DNA from: Phaeoceros laevis
Taxonomy: Eukaryota; Anthocerotophyta; Anthocerotopsida; Notothyladales
Assembly (NCBI GenBank): GCA_049999765.1
Contig: JBNGIQ010007628.1
Span: forward strand, 24,383-88,382
Length of the DNA: 64,000 bases
Direction: 5' to 3'
The notes under the pieces: generated by a model
What the model was told of the DNA's origin: nothing
Databases searched by the model: none
Seen by the model: the letters and a program-made list of their open reading frames with translations, nothing else
Shown: piece by piece, positions 1 through 11,527 of the stretch
How positions within the stretch are numbered: position 1 is the stretch's first letter
Layout: each line of letters begins with the position of its first letter
Translations under genes and position numbers: made by a program

Positions 1-623
1 GATTAATTTCTCTGGAGAAAAACCAGAAATGCACTTCTCTGGACAGAAACTTGACCTAATACGGACCCCATCATGAAGAAGAATTGCAGTCCCCACCGGA
101 GTTTCGAATGATGTGGCGAAGGCATAGCGATGCACTGTTTGAGGAAACCGGGGCAATGAGCAGCCCGGGGTGAGTGTGTATGAAGCCAGGAGGGATTTGA
201 TTTGATTTGCAGTGTTTACTAGGAAAGACTGGAAGAGTTTTAATCTGAAGAATGACATCTCATTGCCCCAGCACTACAGCGAAGCAAACTGCGAAGTTTC
301 ACCAGAATCTCTCTGCTACAAAGTTTTAGGGCACAGAGTGACCATAAAGCTCCAAGGATTGAATGGGAACATCCGTTGGCCGTGATCCAAGTTTACTGTT
401 TCCGTCACCCAGCAGCCACAAAATAAGCAGACAGCCTGAGAAAAATCTGTAATCTGAGGGCGAGGCAACCAGGTGCCAAGCTGACCTTCTGCTCAGTGCA
501 GGAAGCAAATCATCCGAAGTAGTGGCAAGAAAAAAGATCTAGAGCAAATGAAAAACAGCTCGGACTGCAACATCACTAGACCTCAAACAGTTCCACGACA
601 GAAAGGCAGACAGGGCGTCACAG

Positions 624-1043
624 CTAGGCAGCTTTCTTCATATAGTCGATCCACTTTATCCTCATGGTTGGTCGGATAGAGCTAATAACAAAATTAATCA
701 TCAGAAGGCCGCCCAAGTGCTAAACTATGCATTGAGCTTGTAGCAAAAACACAAGACGGACGTTCTGCTTGCCTCAGAGGTATATATGGTCAGTATCAGC
801 ACGTATTCAGTGTGGTGCATGACAACTATTTCTCATCAAAGGCAGCGCGATTCAGATTGCATGAGCGATCAAAGACCTAACTGCAAATCAAACAATCCAG
901 ACAAAATTTCTACCGCAGAAGCAGACTGACTACTGGCGGCGGGGAGATGGGGTAACACCAAAACCACCAGCAAGGGCCGCTGTTCCTCCGCAGAATAGGC
1001 GGCTGCTAAGACTACTCCGCAGAGCTCTCGCCGGCTGGCCCAT
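624..1043 (-). CDS. Possible small mitochondrial protein gene (incomplete model)
   Basis: Two stretches on the minus strand look like exons of one short gene. The first (930-1043) opens with ATG and encodes an Arg/Ser/Ala-rich leader beginning MGQPARALRSSLSSRLF, typical of a mitochondrial presequence. The second (624-719) follows a TTTAG acceptor and encodes a hydrophobic-then-basic tail (HLGGLLMINFVISSIRP, ending IDYMKKAA-stop). I could not find a convincing middle part joining them in frame, so the exon structure is unresolved and the family is not recognised. The upstream telo-box/TATA arrangement supports a real promoter here. It could instead be unrelated noncoding sequence. Confidence 0.25.
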
Positions 1044-1077
1044 TGAACCACGTTACCTGCAGAAATAGTGAACTCCT

Positions 1078-1111
1078 CTTTATACCCCCGAAGATGAAAC
1101 CCTAACCCTAG
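1078..1111 (-). promoter_or_regulatory. Telo-box plus TATA-like element, minus-strand promoter
   Basis: On the minus strand a telo-box (two joined AACCCTA units at 1097-1111) lies just upstream of a TATAAAG element at 1078-1084. In plants telo-boxes are common in promoters of translation, mitochondrial and growth-related genes. The next minus-strand ATG is at 1043, only about 35 bp from the TATA element, so the transcript may begin with a very short leader or the start codon may lie in another exon. Confidence 0.5.
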
Positions 1112-1820
1112 GCGCTCGTTTTCTGCTAGAAGACGATCAAGTGGAACAATAGTACAGTAGTTGTCCTACGTGGCGGTAAAAGCACGGTCATTCCAGGTAA
1201 GCGGAACCCTACTCCAAGGTGCTTCGACAGTATTCCCCTATCACCGTAAAACCACTTTCCTTTGTATGATCAAAAGACCTGAGCAGGACAACCCATGGAA
1301 GCGTTTTGCATCAAGAAGGCAGGAGTGGCTAATGTTTAAGGATTTTTCGCTTTCCTTCTGTAGAAGGAAGCCACATATGCTAATATCACTATTGGTATGG
1401 GCAAGTAGGTCCACAAAGAACTTAGCGAGAAGAGGGGTTTGTGCTTGAACTGCTGCAGTTCTTTAGATCCCTGCACGAACGGTGACCAGTTAGACATCAA
1501 GGCATCTATTTTGAAAACTCCGACAGAAGGAATACTGACCAGGGTTTCTCACCTCCTGCAAATCCATATCACTAACCGATTTCCGAGGCCTGCAGCGAAC
1601 GGGCAATGATCAACTACTCCCCTTCCACAAGTCACGCTAAAGTCACATGAACTGGCATGTTGATGTGTGGTCAGGGGAGAAGAGGCAGTGTGAACTCAAG
1701 CGTACATTTGATTGGAAGCTGATGATTTTTTGGCCACCTCAGGGGCTGATCTTGCCTGTCCACCTTCGTCACTCTGCGCACCAAGGAACTGAGCTGACGT
1801 GTCACCAGATTCTTTCCATT
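1112..1820. other. Intergenic, no supported gene
   Basis: Several short open frames occur, but none has plant-like coding character or splice signals that join them. It holds the distal promoter of the telo-box gene on one side and the 3' flank of the coiled-coil gene on the other. Confidence 0.5.
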
Positions 1821-3673
1821 TCACCTTAAAATTGCTGAACAGACGCCAGCCTCAGAACTGCTGGTTACCTTGGTCTGAGTCACCCAAAGTTCTGTTCGCA
1901 AACAAGAGAGTTCGCTAAGCAAAAGTTGGAAATCTCTGTCGCGTTCCTCCCTTAGGACTTTGTTTCCTGCTTCAAGCTTTGCGTTCTGTATATCAAGTAG
2001 CACAAGAAATCAGATGCAACTTCATTGTGGACCTAAATAAAAAGAAACAAGACGATGAGCAGACCTTCGCAATCAGCTCCAGCTTCTGTTTGGTGAGGGA
2101 CTTCAAAACCAGCACGGCGGCTTGCAGCTTCCATCGAAGATCCTTTTCCTTTTCCTTGCTTAAAGCATTATCCTTCACCTTTTGCAGTGCAAAAGCCAAC
2201 AGCTGACCTTCGTCAAGCTTGGGCTTTCCCAGCCTGCTAGGGCTGCTTTCGACCTCCTTGACGAGCTGTTCCATGAAGGTGGGACGGTATTGAGACTGGG
2301 CCTGGCAGGGGGAATCATTGTCTTGTACAGGATCCTCCACACCGGACCCAGACATGCTCTCGGACAAAAGCCCCCCTGTTTGCTCAGTCCGACGGTCGTT
2401 GTATGTGGAGGTGCCAGAGACAGCCTCCCCAATATCAAGATCTCGCTTCCTGCTCCAACTCCATCTTTGCAACTTCCTTGTTTGTCCAGATGGGGAATCC
2501 TCTGCTGAGACATGGATTCCTGTCGCTGTTTCCATGACATGGTCTTTGGACACTACAACGTCAGACTTCAACGAGAAACTACGCATAATTGAGCCCCCTT
2601 GACGCATTTGGCTCCATTCAGTCACAGTTGAGACAGCTGATGCTGGTGAATGACTGGAGGGCTCAGATTCCGTGTTCCCACGCACAGGAAACGTGATGTG
2701 AATGTTACCCAAAGAGTCACTCGGTTCAGCAAGCACTGTTATGCATACCTGCAAGAAAAATTTGGTAAGACTTGCAGACAACCTAAGTAGGTAAGTTTCT
2801 AGTGACAAAGACTCAAGCCGCACACAAATGCCAGGTTGCTGCATATACTCACGTTTAGTGCTAGCTTGTGCTTGTTGTGCCATAACACACAATCACCTAA
2901 GGAATAGCCACGCAAACTCCAAGCCTGTTTGCCACGATCACAACCTTAGTCCAAGTGGACGGAAGCACAGAAAACGTCACCTAGTGGATGACAGGATGAA
3001 GGGTGCACCTCTTGACTACCTAGCTGCCAGCTTGCAAATGTAAGACAAAAATCCCTGTCACACCGCAAGAGTTTTCCGTCTGCTATTGCAGATCGAAATC
3101 CAAGTCTTCCATTCTGTTTCAGCAATAGGCCGACCAGCAAATGTCAAAGTGAGAACCAGGACAGAAAAAAAGGAGAAAGTACCTAAATTTTGCTCGAGGA
3201 AGAGACTGTACAACTTCATTCCGTGAAATTTTTTCCTGGCTGTTTGTTATGTGGTTGTTGGTGCACATTCTGAGCAGCGGCGAGTCTATGCAAAACGCCT
3301 TGCAAACTCCATACCACGTGTAATGCAGCACTACGGTCATGGATGAAAACAGCAAGGAACAGATGGCCGGCTATACCTGCCAGACAGTAACCAGATGTAA
3401 AGCAGGGTCAAAATCACACAATCCGGCCTCCTTGCGCAGATGCCATGAACCACATCTTCCACCGCACCTAACTGCGTAACTCACTATGCCACCTTTCTCT
3501 CCCGGAGAAATCACACGAAGAACAACAACAGTGTTCGCTTTCAGCTGCTCAGTGAGACCATGTGAACCTGGCTGACTTGGAGAAGCTTCCTTGAATTCTG
3601 GAACACTTGCTGCCAACAAACACTCCCCCTGAGCATCGCGTGGTACGTAGGACTGTGGCTCTACCCTTACCAT
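1821..3673 (-). CDS. Unrecognised five-exon protein with C-terminal coiled coil
   Basis: Exons on the minus strand: 3377-3673, 3020-3113, 2853-2896, 2065-2748 and 1821-1985, all with GT-AG borders and compatible phases, giving about 427 residues. The first three exons encode an N-terminal, probably beta-rich region (about residues 1-145; short runs such as TVWQNGRLGF and LTFASWQLG). A polar, serine-rich linker follows. The last 110 residues are strongly helical and charged, predicted coiled coil (LSKEKEKDLRWKLQAAVLVL, then KLEAGNKVLREERDRDFQ after the last intron). The layout of beta head plus coiled coil recalls XRCC4-type proteins, but I see no diagnostic motif and do not claim it. The start chosen is the first ATG of exon 1; an additional 5' exon is possible because coding-like sequence continues toward 4080. 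Confidence 0.6.
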
Positions 3674-3737
3674 GGCAAGGGATTAAGGAATTCTTCACGC
3701 AGGCAGAGAACAAGGTGCTGTTTCCGAACACGACTAA

Positions 3738-4233
3738 TTGAGCAGGAACATCCCTGCAGCATTTGATGTAGACACCATCCCTCGTTCAGTAAATTTGCCT
3801 CCTGTGAGGATCCGGAGTCAACATCCCCCGCAAGGTGACCTGGAAGGTTTCCGTATGCATCCTGCCAATGCGAATTTGCCGATCCTCGGAAGCTGCGCTA
3901 GATCTCCTGCCAGGAGTTCGATTTGTAGATTCCTTTGTCGAGCAGCTGCTGCAGATACTGCGGAATCAGCTGGAGCTGGGAATTCCTTGAGAGCTGGAAA
4001 AGTGAGCAGTATTTGAATATGGCGATCGTGCAAAGCACAATCTCTACAGCCCGCCAATTTCACATCTGCTGAACCCGACACCTGGACTAACTGCCAGTTA
4101 ACTTCCTTGGCTCACAGAGACGTCCTACTTGGCTCACATGAGCATGGATCCTCGGTGTCAATCGTGAGAGAGCTTCCACAGTCTGCTCCTCGACAAGTCC
4201 AACAGTTGGAGGCGAAGCATTTAGCGTTGTGCG
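3738..4233. other. Shared upstream region between divergent genes
   Basis: This interval separates the coiled-coil gene (-) from the V-ATPase F gene (+) and should hold both promoters. On the minus strand around 3820-4080 two overlapping open frames look somewhat protein-like and could include an unrecognised 5' exon of the coiled-coil gene; no splice path was found that I would defend. Confidence 0.4.
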
Positions 4234-5072
4234 ATGGCTGGTCCTGGGCCGTTGTCTCGCGGTTCCAGTCTGATCGCCATGATTGCGGACGAGGTCTTTT
4301 TTCTTGCTTTTGTCTTGGATGTTTGTGGTCTGCGGCATTAGGGTGCCAGGGTTTGGTTTCAGCTCGTGAGGCGCTTTGGTGTTGGCCTTGCAGGACACTA
4401 TCACAGGGTTTCTGCTGGCTGGAGTTGGCAATGTTGACATTCGGAGGAAAACGAATTATCTGGTGGTGGATTCAAGTGAGTTTCTGATTGCCCCTTCCAT
4501 GTTCTTCTTTACTTTTGCTTCTACATAGATCAAAAGCTGTCGAGTTTCTCAGAAAATTGGCTCCCCATCCTCTCTGACAATATTCTACCTCCTTCGTCAG
4601 AGACATCGTTGAAAGCAATTGAAGACGCATTCAAGGAATTTACAACAAGAGAGGACATTGCCATTGTTCTCATCAGTCAGTACGTAAGTTAGCTGATTCC
4701 TGAGCTGCCCATGCGAATCTATAGGGAGGAACAGTGTAGTCCTTTTAGCCCCTGGGAGGACTGGCTAACCTAAGCGCTTGGAAGCCCGCATGCCAGGTCT
4801 CCTTGAGTGGGAGACCTGGCAACGAGGTTTTTGTCACCGGTTGGTTAGGGTTGCTCTGGAGAAGCACACATCCTGACTTCTTGTCCTGGATGTGCATATG
4901 TGTGCAGATTGCCAACATGATCCGCTTTGCCATTGATAGTTACAACAAGCCTTTACCTGCTATACTGGAAATTCCTTCCAAAGACCACCCTTATGATCCT
5001 TCCCAGGACTCCATTTTGTCTCGTGTAAAGCATATGTTCTCGAGTGAGCAGACTGCTACAGATCGACGGTGA
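4234..5072 (+). CDS. VHA-F: V-type proton ATPase subunit F
   Basis: Four exons (4234-4293, 4394-4475, 4601-4683, 4908-5072) with GT-AG introns and intact phase give 129 residues, the usual length for this subunit. It is part of the central stalk of the V1 sector of the vacuolar H+-ATPase, coupling ATP hydrolysis to rotation and acidifying the vacuole and endomembrane lumen. Characteristic strings are SLIAMIADE at the end of exon 1, GFLLAGVGNVDIRRKTNYL in exon 2, and ILEIPSKDHPYDP and DSILSRVK in exon 4. The start is the ATG giving MAGPGPLSRGSSLIAMI, matching the plant N-terminus. It is followed after 600 bp by sulfiredoxin on the same strand. No sign of damage. Confidence 0.97.
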
Positions 5073-5672
5073 ATGGCATTTTATAGGACCGTTTGTCTTC
5101 TTCTGTATAGCACTGAGCTCACCTCTCAAATTCAAAGCAATAAGGTGATGGACAGGGTAGAGCAGAACTGAACTTCATTTGGCCAGGACCCGCCTATGTT
5201 CTAGTGCACTTCGGAGAAGTGTACTAGGTGTACTTATGGTGCTTGGCCGTTATGTATCTTGTTAGTCAGACTATGTCCAGCAACTCTAGTCGGGACGAAT
5301 CTTTTATGTTGAGCAGGAACATGACAGTTGTCCCAAGTATCTGTCAAGACACTCCTGGAGCCAGTAGACGTCATTGCAGCGTTTTCTGTTGCCTTGTTGC
5401 CCTGAATCAGATCCCTACTAGTAAACGGTGCTCAGTTAATCGGCTGACGTCAGCTTGCATATCGAGTGGAGAAACGCTCTTCCAAGCGGCTTGCCTCAAC
5501 CATCGGGTTATTATTCCGGTATGTAGAGATGGCTTGTAGACTAGGTAGTCTATCCGCAACTGTAGGGTGCAAGCTGGCCAGCTTCTATTAGATCCTTCTC
5601 GGGACAGAAGGCCATTGAGGCTTCCTTCTTACAACTTCGGGACGGTCTGAGTGTCGCGGAGTATCTTGAATT
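5073..5672. other. Intergenic between VHA-F and sulfiredoxin
   Basis: About 600 bp with no coding signal that I can support; presumably the VHA-F 3' UTR and the sulfiredoxin promoter and leader. Confidence 0.5.
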
Positions 5673-6543
5673 ATGCATCTCCTAGTGCGGTCTGCTTCTG
5701 TGGCGTTTCCGCCTGCTCTTCGTCCTCGAGAGGCCTTTCAACAGTCCACGCGAATTTGTTGCAGCAGTAGCTCTCAAAATGGTGCTGGTTCACTCCTGTT
5801 TGCCTCTTCCCCTACCTTGCGGTGCACATGCGGTTTCTTGAGCTACATTTCGCTGCCTTGGTTCGGAAGGTAGGTTGGACTGAACCCGTGGTGAAAAGAA
5901 TTCTTCTGCAGGTGGGACAGTTACTACGAAGAAGGGGCCAATTGTGGCAGACCTCCCTCTCGATCAGATAAGGAGGCCCTTACTCCGAACTCGGACGAAT
6001 GATCCAGAAAAAGTGCAGTCCTTGATGGACAGTATTGCTGAAATGGGGCTTCAAGAACCGGTGAGTTCGCTGGGATTTTGTGGTTGAATTGCGTGGTCAT
6101 AAGCTCTCTGGGCTACAGCAGCTATGCCACAATAAACGCCTTCGATGTCGGTGATGAGCGTTTGTGCTATCCATGTCAACAGATTGACATTTTGGAGGTT
6201 GATGGAATTTACTACGGTGAGGTCTCGACTCTTTTGACATCTCTTTTGGAGGACTTCCATTGGTTTTGTGGTGCAATTGTCAGAATTTACATGTACCTTC
6301 CTGCTTACAGGCTTCTCGGGATGTCATCGATTTGAAGCTCATCAAAGGCTGGGTCTTCCAACCATTCGCTGCAAAATTCGTCGTGGCACAAAAGAGACGC
6401 TCAGGTATCAGCGTAACTGCACCTTGTCTCGAGCATTAGGTTGCTAGCCTGTTTTGCGAATTCCCTACCCGCCCCTCATGCTGTATTTGGTTGGCAATTC
6501 CTTATACCTTCCTCTTGGTAAGGACAGGCATCATCTGCGTTGA
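5673..6543 (+). CDS. SRX: Sulfiredoxin, organelle-targeted
   Basis: Five exons (5673-5787, 5912-6060, 6183-6216, 6311-6404, 6528-6543) give 135 residues. Sulfiredoxin uses ATP and thiols to reduce cysteine sulfinic acid in over-oxidised 2-Cys peroxiredoxins. The catalytic motif FSGCHR opens exon 4 and holds the essential Cys. Other conserved parts are ADLPLDQIRRPLLRTRTND, IDILEVDGIYYG and PTIRCKIRRGTKETLR. The N-terminal 38 residues are Ser/Arg/Ala-rich and lack acidic residues at the very start, as in a plastid or dual targeting peptide. The last exon is a 16-nt micro-exon that restores the family's HHLR ending; reading through the intron would instead give an unrelated 14-residue tail. Downstream is the convergent EF-hand gene. 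Confidence 0.95.
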
Positions 6544-7015
6544 GAGAAAACACAAGGAGCCCTTGCCTTGAGATGGGATAAAGTAAAACTTTCAATCCGT
6601 TGCACCAGGGAAATGAAGAAAGAAGACAGGCTTTGTACAGTTCGTCGTAACCTACAGCTATCATAAGCTTGTAGAATGGTATTGATGCTACCGAAACAGA
6701 TAGATAGCATTGTTTTAACATGAGTGATCCTGGGGCTTAAGGAGGTCTAGCTACTCCAACCCCGGTGGCTCTGCTACATTCTTCAGCAATTGCTGTCAGA
6801 ACTTTCAAAGTAGCTGTGTCTCAGCACAGTTGCACTAAATTAAGGAGCACACAAAAGACAATTGAAGATGAGAGGCTGTTCAACCTCTTTATTCGTGAGG
6901 AAACCACTACTAGTGACATGCGGACATAATGAAGCTGAATTGGCCTACAGACCAATTGTACACAAAAGGTGGAAACAGATATACCAAACAGCAGTACCTA
7001 TAAAGCCTCTCCCCT
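6544..7015. other. Convergent 3' intergenic region
   Basis: Lies between the 3' ends of sulfiredoxin (+) and the EF-hand gene (-). Nothing else is supported; it should contain both 3' UTRs and polyadenylation signals. Confidence 0.5.
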
Positions 7016-8083
7016 TCAGGCCGCTAGAAATGGTAGAACCATAAGCATGAACTCCTCGTAACTAAGCGTTGCTGAACCCTGAAACCGTACGTCCTTCTCT
7101 TTGAACTTGTCTGTAAGTCCCTTCACAATAAGAGCACACTCAATGAAGTTCTCGTAGTCAATGGCCTTCCCAAGCCCCGACCTGTCATACCTGCTGACAA
7201 TGATCTTCAAGACAGGGTTGGACACTTGGCAGCCAATGCTAAGCAGAGCTTTCTGCAGTTCTTGACAATCCATTCTGCCACTGCGATCCCTATCATGAGA
7301 ATCAAAAATCTTCCGCCACTCCTTGAGACTCTTCCATAGACTCGCAAACTCAGTAGGCCTGATTTTCAGACAGCTGGTGGCAGAGAAGGTGAGAGTAAGC
7401 AAGCGCACAGTGTGCGCGCTGAAGGGGTGCGTCTGTGAGAGCACCTTCTGCAACTCCACATCATCCACCTGCCCGCTACCATCCCGATCGGCCTGCTGAA
7501 ACATCCTGATGACGTCAGGATCGGTGCCAGGGGGAAACAATTCTGCCACCCCATACCCGTAACCTGTCTGACCGTATCCAGAATACCCAGTCAGCTGAGG
7601 TGGTGCAAAGGGTTGTGCCTGCTGCTGCGGCCAAGACTGCTGCTGCTGGCCATAACCAGGCTGCGATGGCGGAGGCTGTCCATAGTTGTACTGAGTCGGA
7701 ACTTGCCCGTAGCCAGAGGAAGCAGCAGGAGGAGGCGGCTGGCCGTACGGTGGAGCAGAAGCCTGTGTGTAGGTCGAGGCTGGCGCTGGCCCCTGTCCGT
7801 AGCCAGGTGGAGCTCCAGTTGGAGGTGGAGGTGGTCCATATCCTGGAGCCGAAGAACCTGGTGCAGGTTGTCCGTAGGGCGACCCGGCGGGCCCTGGAGG
7901 TGCATACCCAGGAGCTGACGAAGGGGGAGGCTGGCCATAGGAAGCTCCATACCCTTGTTCATAGCCTGATGGGGCAGGATAACCTGCAGAACCTGCATAC
8001 GGTCCTTGCCCGTAACCTGAAGGAGCCGATGGCCATGGCTGGGGAGGAGCGGTCGGAGGTACACCGTGCGGGTCGCCCTTCAT
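7016..8083 (-). CDS. Penta-EF-hand calcium-binding protein (CML48/49/50-like)
   Basis: Single-exon gene of 355 residues. Residues 1 to about 178 are a low-complexity Gly/Pro/Tyr/Gln region with repeated GYGQ and PPPP units, as in the plant relatives of ALG-2, sorcin and peflin. The C-terminal half is the penta-EF-hand domain: a canonical first loop (DRDGSGQVDDVE), a further good loop (DSHDRDRSGRMDCQE) and degenerate later hands (RYDRSGLGKAIDYENF). Such proteins bind Ca2+, dimerise through the fifth hand and associate with membranes or ESCRT-linked partners. The product is cytosolic by inference, as no signal peptide is visible. The ATG at 8083 is the only good start. It lies head-to-tail with the PPR gene that ends 241 bp upstream of this start, so its promoter must be short or overlap that gene's 3' end. 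Confidence 0.9.
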   Translation of the reverse strand: MKGDPHGVPPTAPPQPWPSAPSGYGQGPYAGSAGYPAPSGYEQGYGASYGQPPPSSAPGYAPPGPAGSPYGQPAPGSSAPGYGPPPPPTGAPPGYGQGPAPASTYTQASAPPYGQPPPPAASSGYGQVPTQYNYGQPPPSQPGYGQQQQSWPQQQAQPFAPPQLTGYSGYGQTGYGYGVAELFPPGTDPDVIRMFQQADRDGSGQVDDVELQKVLSQTHPFSAHTVRLLTLTFSATSCLKIRPTEFASLWKSLKEWRKIFDSHDRDRSGRMDCQELQKALLSIGCQVSNPVLKIIVSRYDRSGLGKAIDYENFIECALIVKGLTDKFKEKDVRFQGSATLSYEEFMLMVLPFLAA

Positions 8084-8324
8084 TTCTGCGTCGTCTCCTT
8101 CCTTGCTGAGAGCGCAAACCTTCTTGACCCACTGCTGATGAAGCTACAGAGATCGCAAGGCCTGATTCCCAGGTGTGCGCGGTGGAGCCAGTCTAAATCC
8201 TGCAAGAAGCGTGGCTGGCAAACAACGCGCAGACGCGGCAGTGGTCGAAGGGTCGAAGAGGACAGGAACTTGTGCTATGCGCCATGTGCCGGAAATAAAC
8301 AGGTTTTGGCGCATGAAGTAACAA

Positions 8325-11224
8325 TTACAAATTTAGGCCCAATTTTGTCCTTGCTGTTCTGAGCATTACCAGAATCTCTTGATCTTCGTGTTGCCAGTTC
8401 CCACCAATTGCAAATCTACGTAACTTCTGGTCATGCTCAATCCAGCTCTGGCCAGGCTTCTTCCATGCCGCAGCATTTGCTCTCATAGCGTCAATCTCAC
8501 TTGCATCCTCCCACATCTCAAGGTGGGAATACAAGTTTGCCATAACTACGTAAGCCGCACTTTGTTTTGGGTCTAATCCAACTGCAGACTCGAAGGCACG
8601 CCTTCCTAGCCTGTAGTTCAGATGTATCCGGCAAGCTCCAAGCAATGACATCCACATGTAATAGTCAGGTTCTATAGGTATTGCAGAGAGCAGGTCTTGT
8701 ATTCTACTGAACATCCCTGCCCGGCCAAGGATATCAACCATGATAGCATAGTGTCCCGCTGTTGCAGCAACGCTGTGGTCTCTGCTCATGGATTCGAAGA
8801 GCTGAAGGCCTTGGTTAACCATGCCTGCATGACTGCAAGCAGACAAAACGGAGGTAAATGTAACCTCGTTTGCTTTAGTACCTGAATTCTGCATCTCCAG
8901 GAAACAGTTTAGGCTCATTTCACCTTGCCCAAGTCTTGCATAACCTGCAATCAACGTAGTCCATGCTACGACATTGTGCTGCGGCAATGTATCAAACAGG
9001 CTCCTAGCATGTGCCATGCTTCCACATCTGCAATACGCATGTATAAGAGCATTTGCCACAGGACCACTCGTCATAAATCCTTTGTCCAGAACGTCAGCAT
9101 GGATGTGACTACACGACTGAAGGGCCCCTGCAATGGTGCATGCTTTGATGATAGCCAAAAATGTTGCTTCGTCTGGCCTGACACCTTCCTGCTGCATTTT
9201 TGCATAAAGTTGCAGTGCTTCGTCCCCTTGTTCAAACTCTGCATATCCAGCAAGCATTGTGTTCCAGGAGCATACATCAGGATTTGGCAATGTGTCAAAC
9301 ACCTGTCGTGCATCTCGTATGCTCCCACAAGACGCATACATGTGGATTAGTACGTTTCCAACAAATACATCTGACCCATAGCCACTGTGGACAATGTCGG
9401 CATGCATTTTCTGCCCCTTTCGAAGAGATTCTACTTTATAAAACTGTCCAGAGATAAATATCTCTTTCTCGGCACCTGCTAGGATAGCACATGCTTGGAG
9501 CAAGCTGGCAAAGGTCCAGTCATCTGGTTTAACCTGTTTTTCCTGCATCTGAACATAAAGTTGCAATGCATGCTCACCTTCTTCTTCCTTGACATAGCCT
9601 GCAATCATAGTGTTCCATAACACGACACTGCGTGCGCACATAGTGTCAAAAACACGCCGTGCCTCACGGATGAACCCGCAATTTGCATACACATGAACAA
9701 GAGTGCTACTTACGAACACATTTGATTCATACCCTGCCTTCACAGCTTCTACATGTATCCTCTTACCTCTCTGCAGCCAGTCCACCTTCGCAACATGGCC
9801 AGTGCTTTCTCCTAATGCAGCCAGTCTGCCACATGCTTTAAGGACGCTGACAAATGTACGAGCATCTGGCTTCATGCCTTTTTGTTGCATTTGGTCATAT
9901 AGCTCCAAGGCTTTTTCGTCATGTCCTTGCTGAACAAACCCACTTATCATTGCTGTCCATACCACTACATTCCGCCCTGGAATCTTCTCAAACACATGGT
10001 ACGCATCTGTAGTTTTGCCACAGTTTGAATAGACATGCACAAGAGTGCTACAAATGTACACATCCAGTCCATAACCCATCCTAACGGCATCTGCATGTAT
10101 CATTCTTACCTTTTCCAGAGACTCTACTTTCACTAGCTGCCCTTCTTCTGAAAACATTCCTGTCTCTAGACTAGCTAAGCTGCCACATGCCTTAAGCACA
10201 CTCACAAGGGTCCGATCATCTGGTTTGACTTTCTCCTCTTGCATCTGGGCATAGAGTTGCAAAGCCTTTTCTCCATTGTCCTGAGCATATCCTGCAATCA
10301 TCGAATTCCATGCTATCAAACTGCGCTGCTGGAGTGTGTCAAACACTCGCCATGCTTCCGAAATGCTTCCGCACTTCACATACACATCTACCAGTGTAGC
10401 ACCCACAAACGCATCAGAAGTATACCTACATTTAAGAGCGTCAGCATGAATCCGCTTAGTTTCTTCAAGATCTCTTAAAATGCCACAAGCTTTTAGCACG
10501 CTGGCGAATGTGTACTGGTTTGGTTCCACTTCTTCTTGCCACATTTGCTGGTATGAGTTTAGAGCTGCCTGAGCCTGTCGTCCCTGAACCTGTGCCGATA
10601 TGATAACAGTCCAAGAAAAAGCAGTTCTTTCTGACAAATTACTGAATACCTGGAGCCCATCTTCAAGACTCCCACATTTCACAAACATGTTTACCATGGA
10701 TTCACCTAAAAACCTATTCTTTTCCAAACCGTTTCTCAAAATGTGACCATGCAATTGCTTAGCCTGGGCTAGGTCCTTTTGCTTTGCGCATGCCTGCATG
10801 AGATGTCTATAAGTTGACACTGAAGGAACAACTCCCTCCTCATCCAAGCGAACCAGGACATGTAGTGAGTGCTCTAGCTGTCCCTCGTCACAGGAAGTTT
10901 TCAGCTTTCGCTCATCCGAAAGTCCTTTGTCAACCCTGCACACCAAATGAAGCTCTCATGTTCAACAAAAGGACAGACTCCAACCTTCGATCAAAACAAC
11001 CTCAATATGCAAATGGAGAGGCAAGAACTGCAAAACCAAGTTAGACCAGAATCTCCTCACCTAACAGTCATAGTTCCACACCTAACAGGTGACCACTGCT
11101 GCGTGAGAGGACAGAAGCCATAACCACCATTGAGTGGTCCCCTAGATCGACTTCTGTTACCCACAAAAGGAGTGCGCAACATGCAAACATTGCTTTTCAC
11201 ATTCTCTACCACAGAATGTAACAT
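8325..11224 (-). CDS. PLS-class PPR protein, E-type, no DYW domain
   Basis: Two exons: 11061-11224 encodes a targeting-type leader (start MLHSVVENVKSNVCMLRTPF, basic and acid-poor), and 8325-10935 encodes the repeats; the 125-bp intron joins in phase 2. The product is about 924 residues with some 20 pentatricopeptide motifs in P-L-S order; anchor strings such as LVDVYVKCGSISEAWRVFD and VALWNTMIAGY-like segments recur. The C-terminus has the E motif (MANLYSHLEMWEDASEIDAM) and the start of E+ (KKPGQSWIEHDQ), then ends without a deaminase. PLS-E proteins bind specific organelle RNA sites and usually act in C-to-U editing with a DYW domain supplied in trans. Two repeats carry extra inserts of about 10-15 residues (near GMFSEEGQLVKVESLEK). 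The long exon has no good ATG near its 5' end, which is why the upstream exon was sought. Confidence 0.88.
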
Positions 11225-11527
11225 GAAAATCTCCAAAAGCAATGACCACAAAGCCGAAGACAGGCCGGAGGGATGACGATGATGTTACTCCTGGACCGCT
11301 GACTCAAGCTTGAGGCTAATGATCCTGATCGGCTCATTCACCCGGGAGACGCGTAAGGCAATTTGGCACTGAGATCAATGGACAATGTGCTGGAGATCCC
11401 GCCACCGGCAACACCATGCAGAACTGTTTTTTTCTTCAGGCAATCTTGGTCACTGCTTCCTGACGAGCGCTTGTGACCGCAGCCTGGGCGTTGTTCGTTG
11501 TTCCCCGCAGCTCTGAGGTGTCATGAG
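11225..11527. other. Divergent promoter between two PPR genes
   Basis: About 300 bp separate the two oppositely transcribed PPR genes. I see no clear TATA element for either; no gene is supported here. Confidence 0.4.

Noticed and set aside
1161-1448. 95-codon plus-strand frame upstream of the coiled-coil gene
   Set aside because: No family, no splice context, begins at a non-ATG codon; noise-level.
7591-8109. Long open frames on both strands across the Gly/Pro/Tyr-rich region
   Set aside because: They mirror the low-complexity N-terminus of the EF-hand gene; only the minus frame continues into EF-hands.
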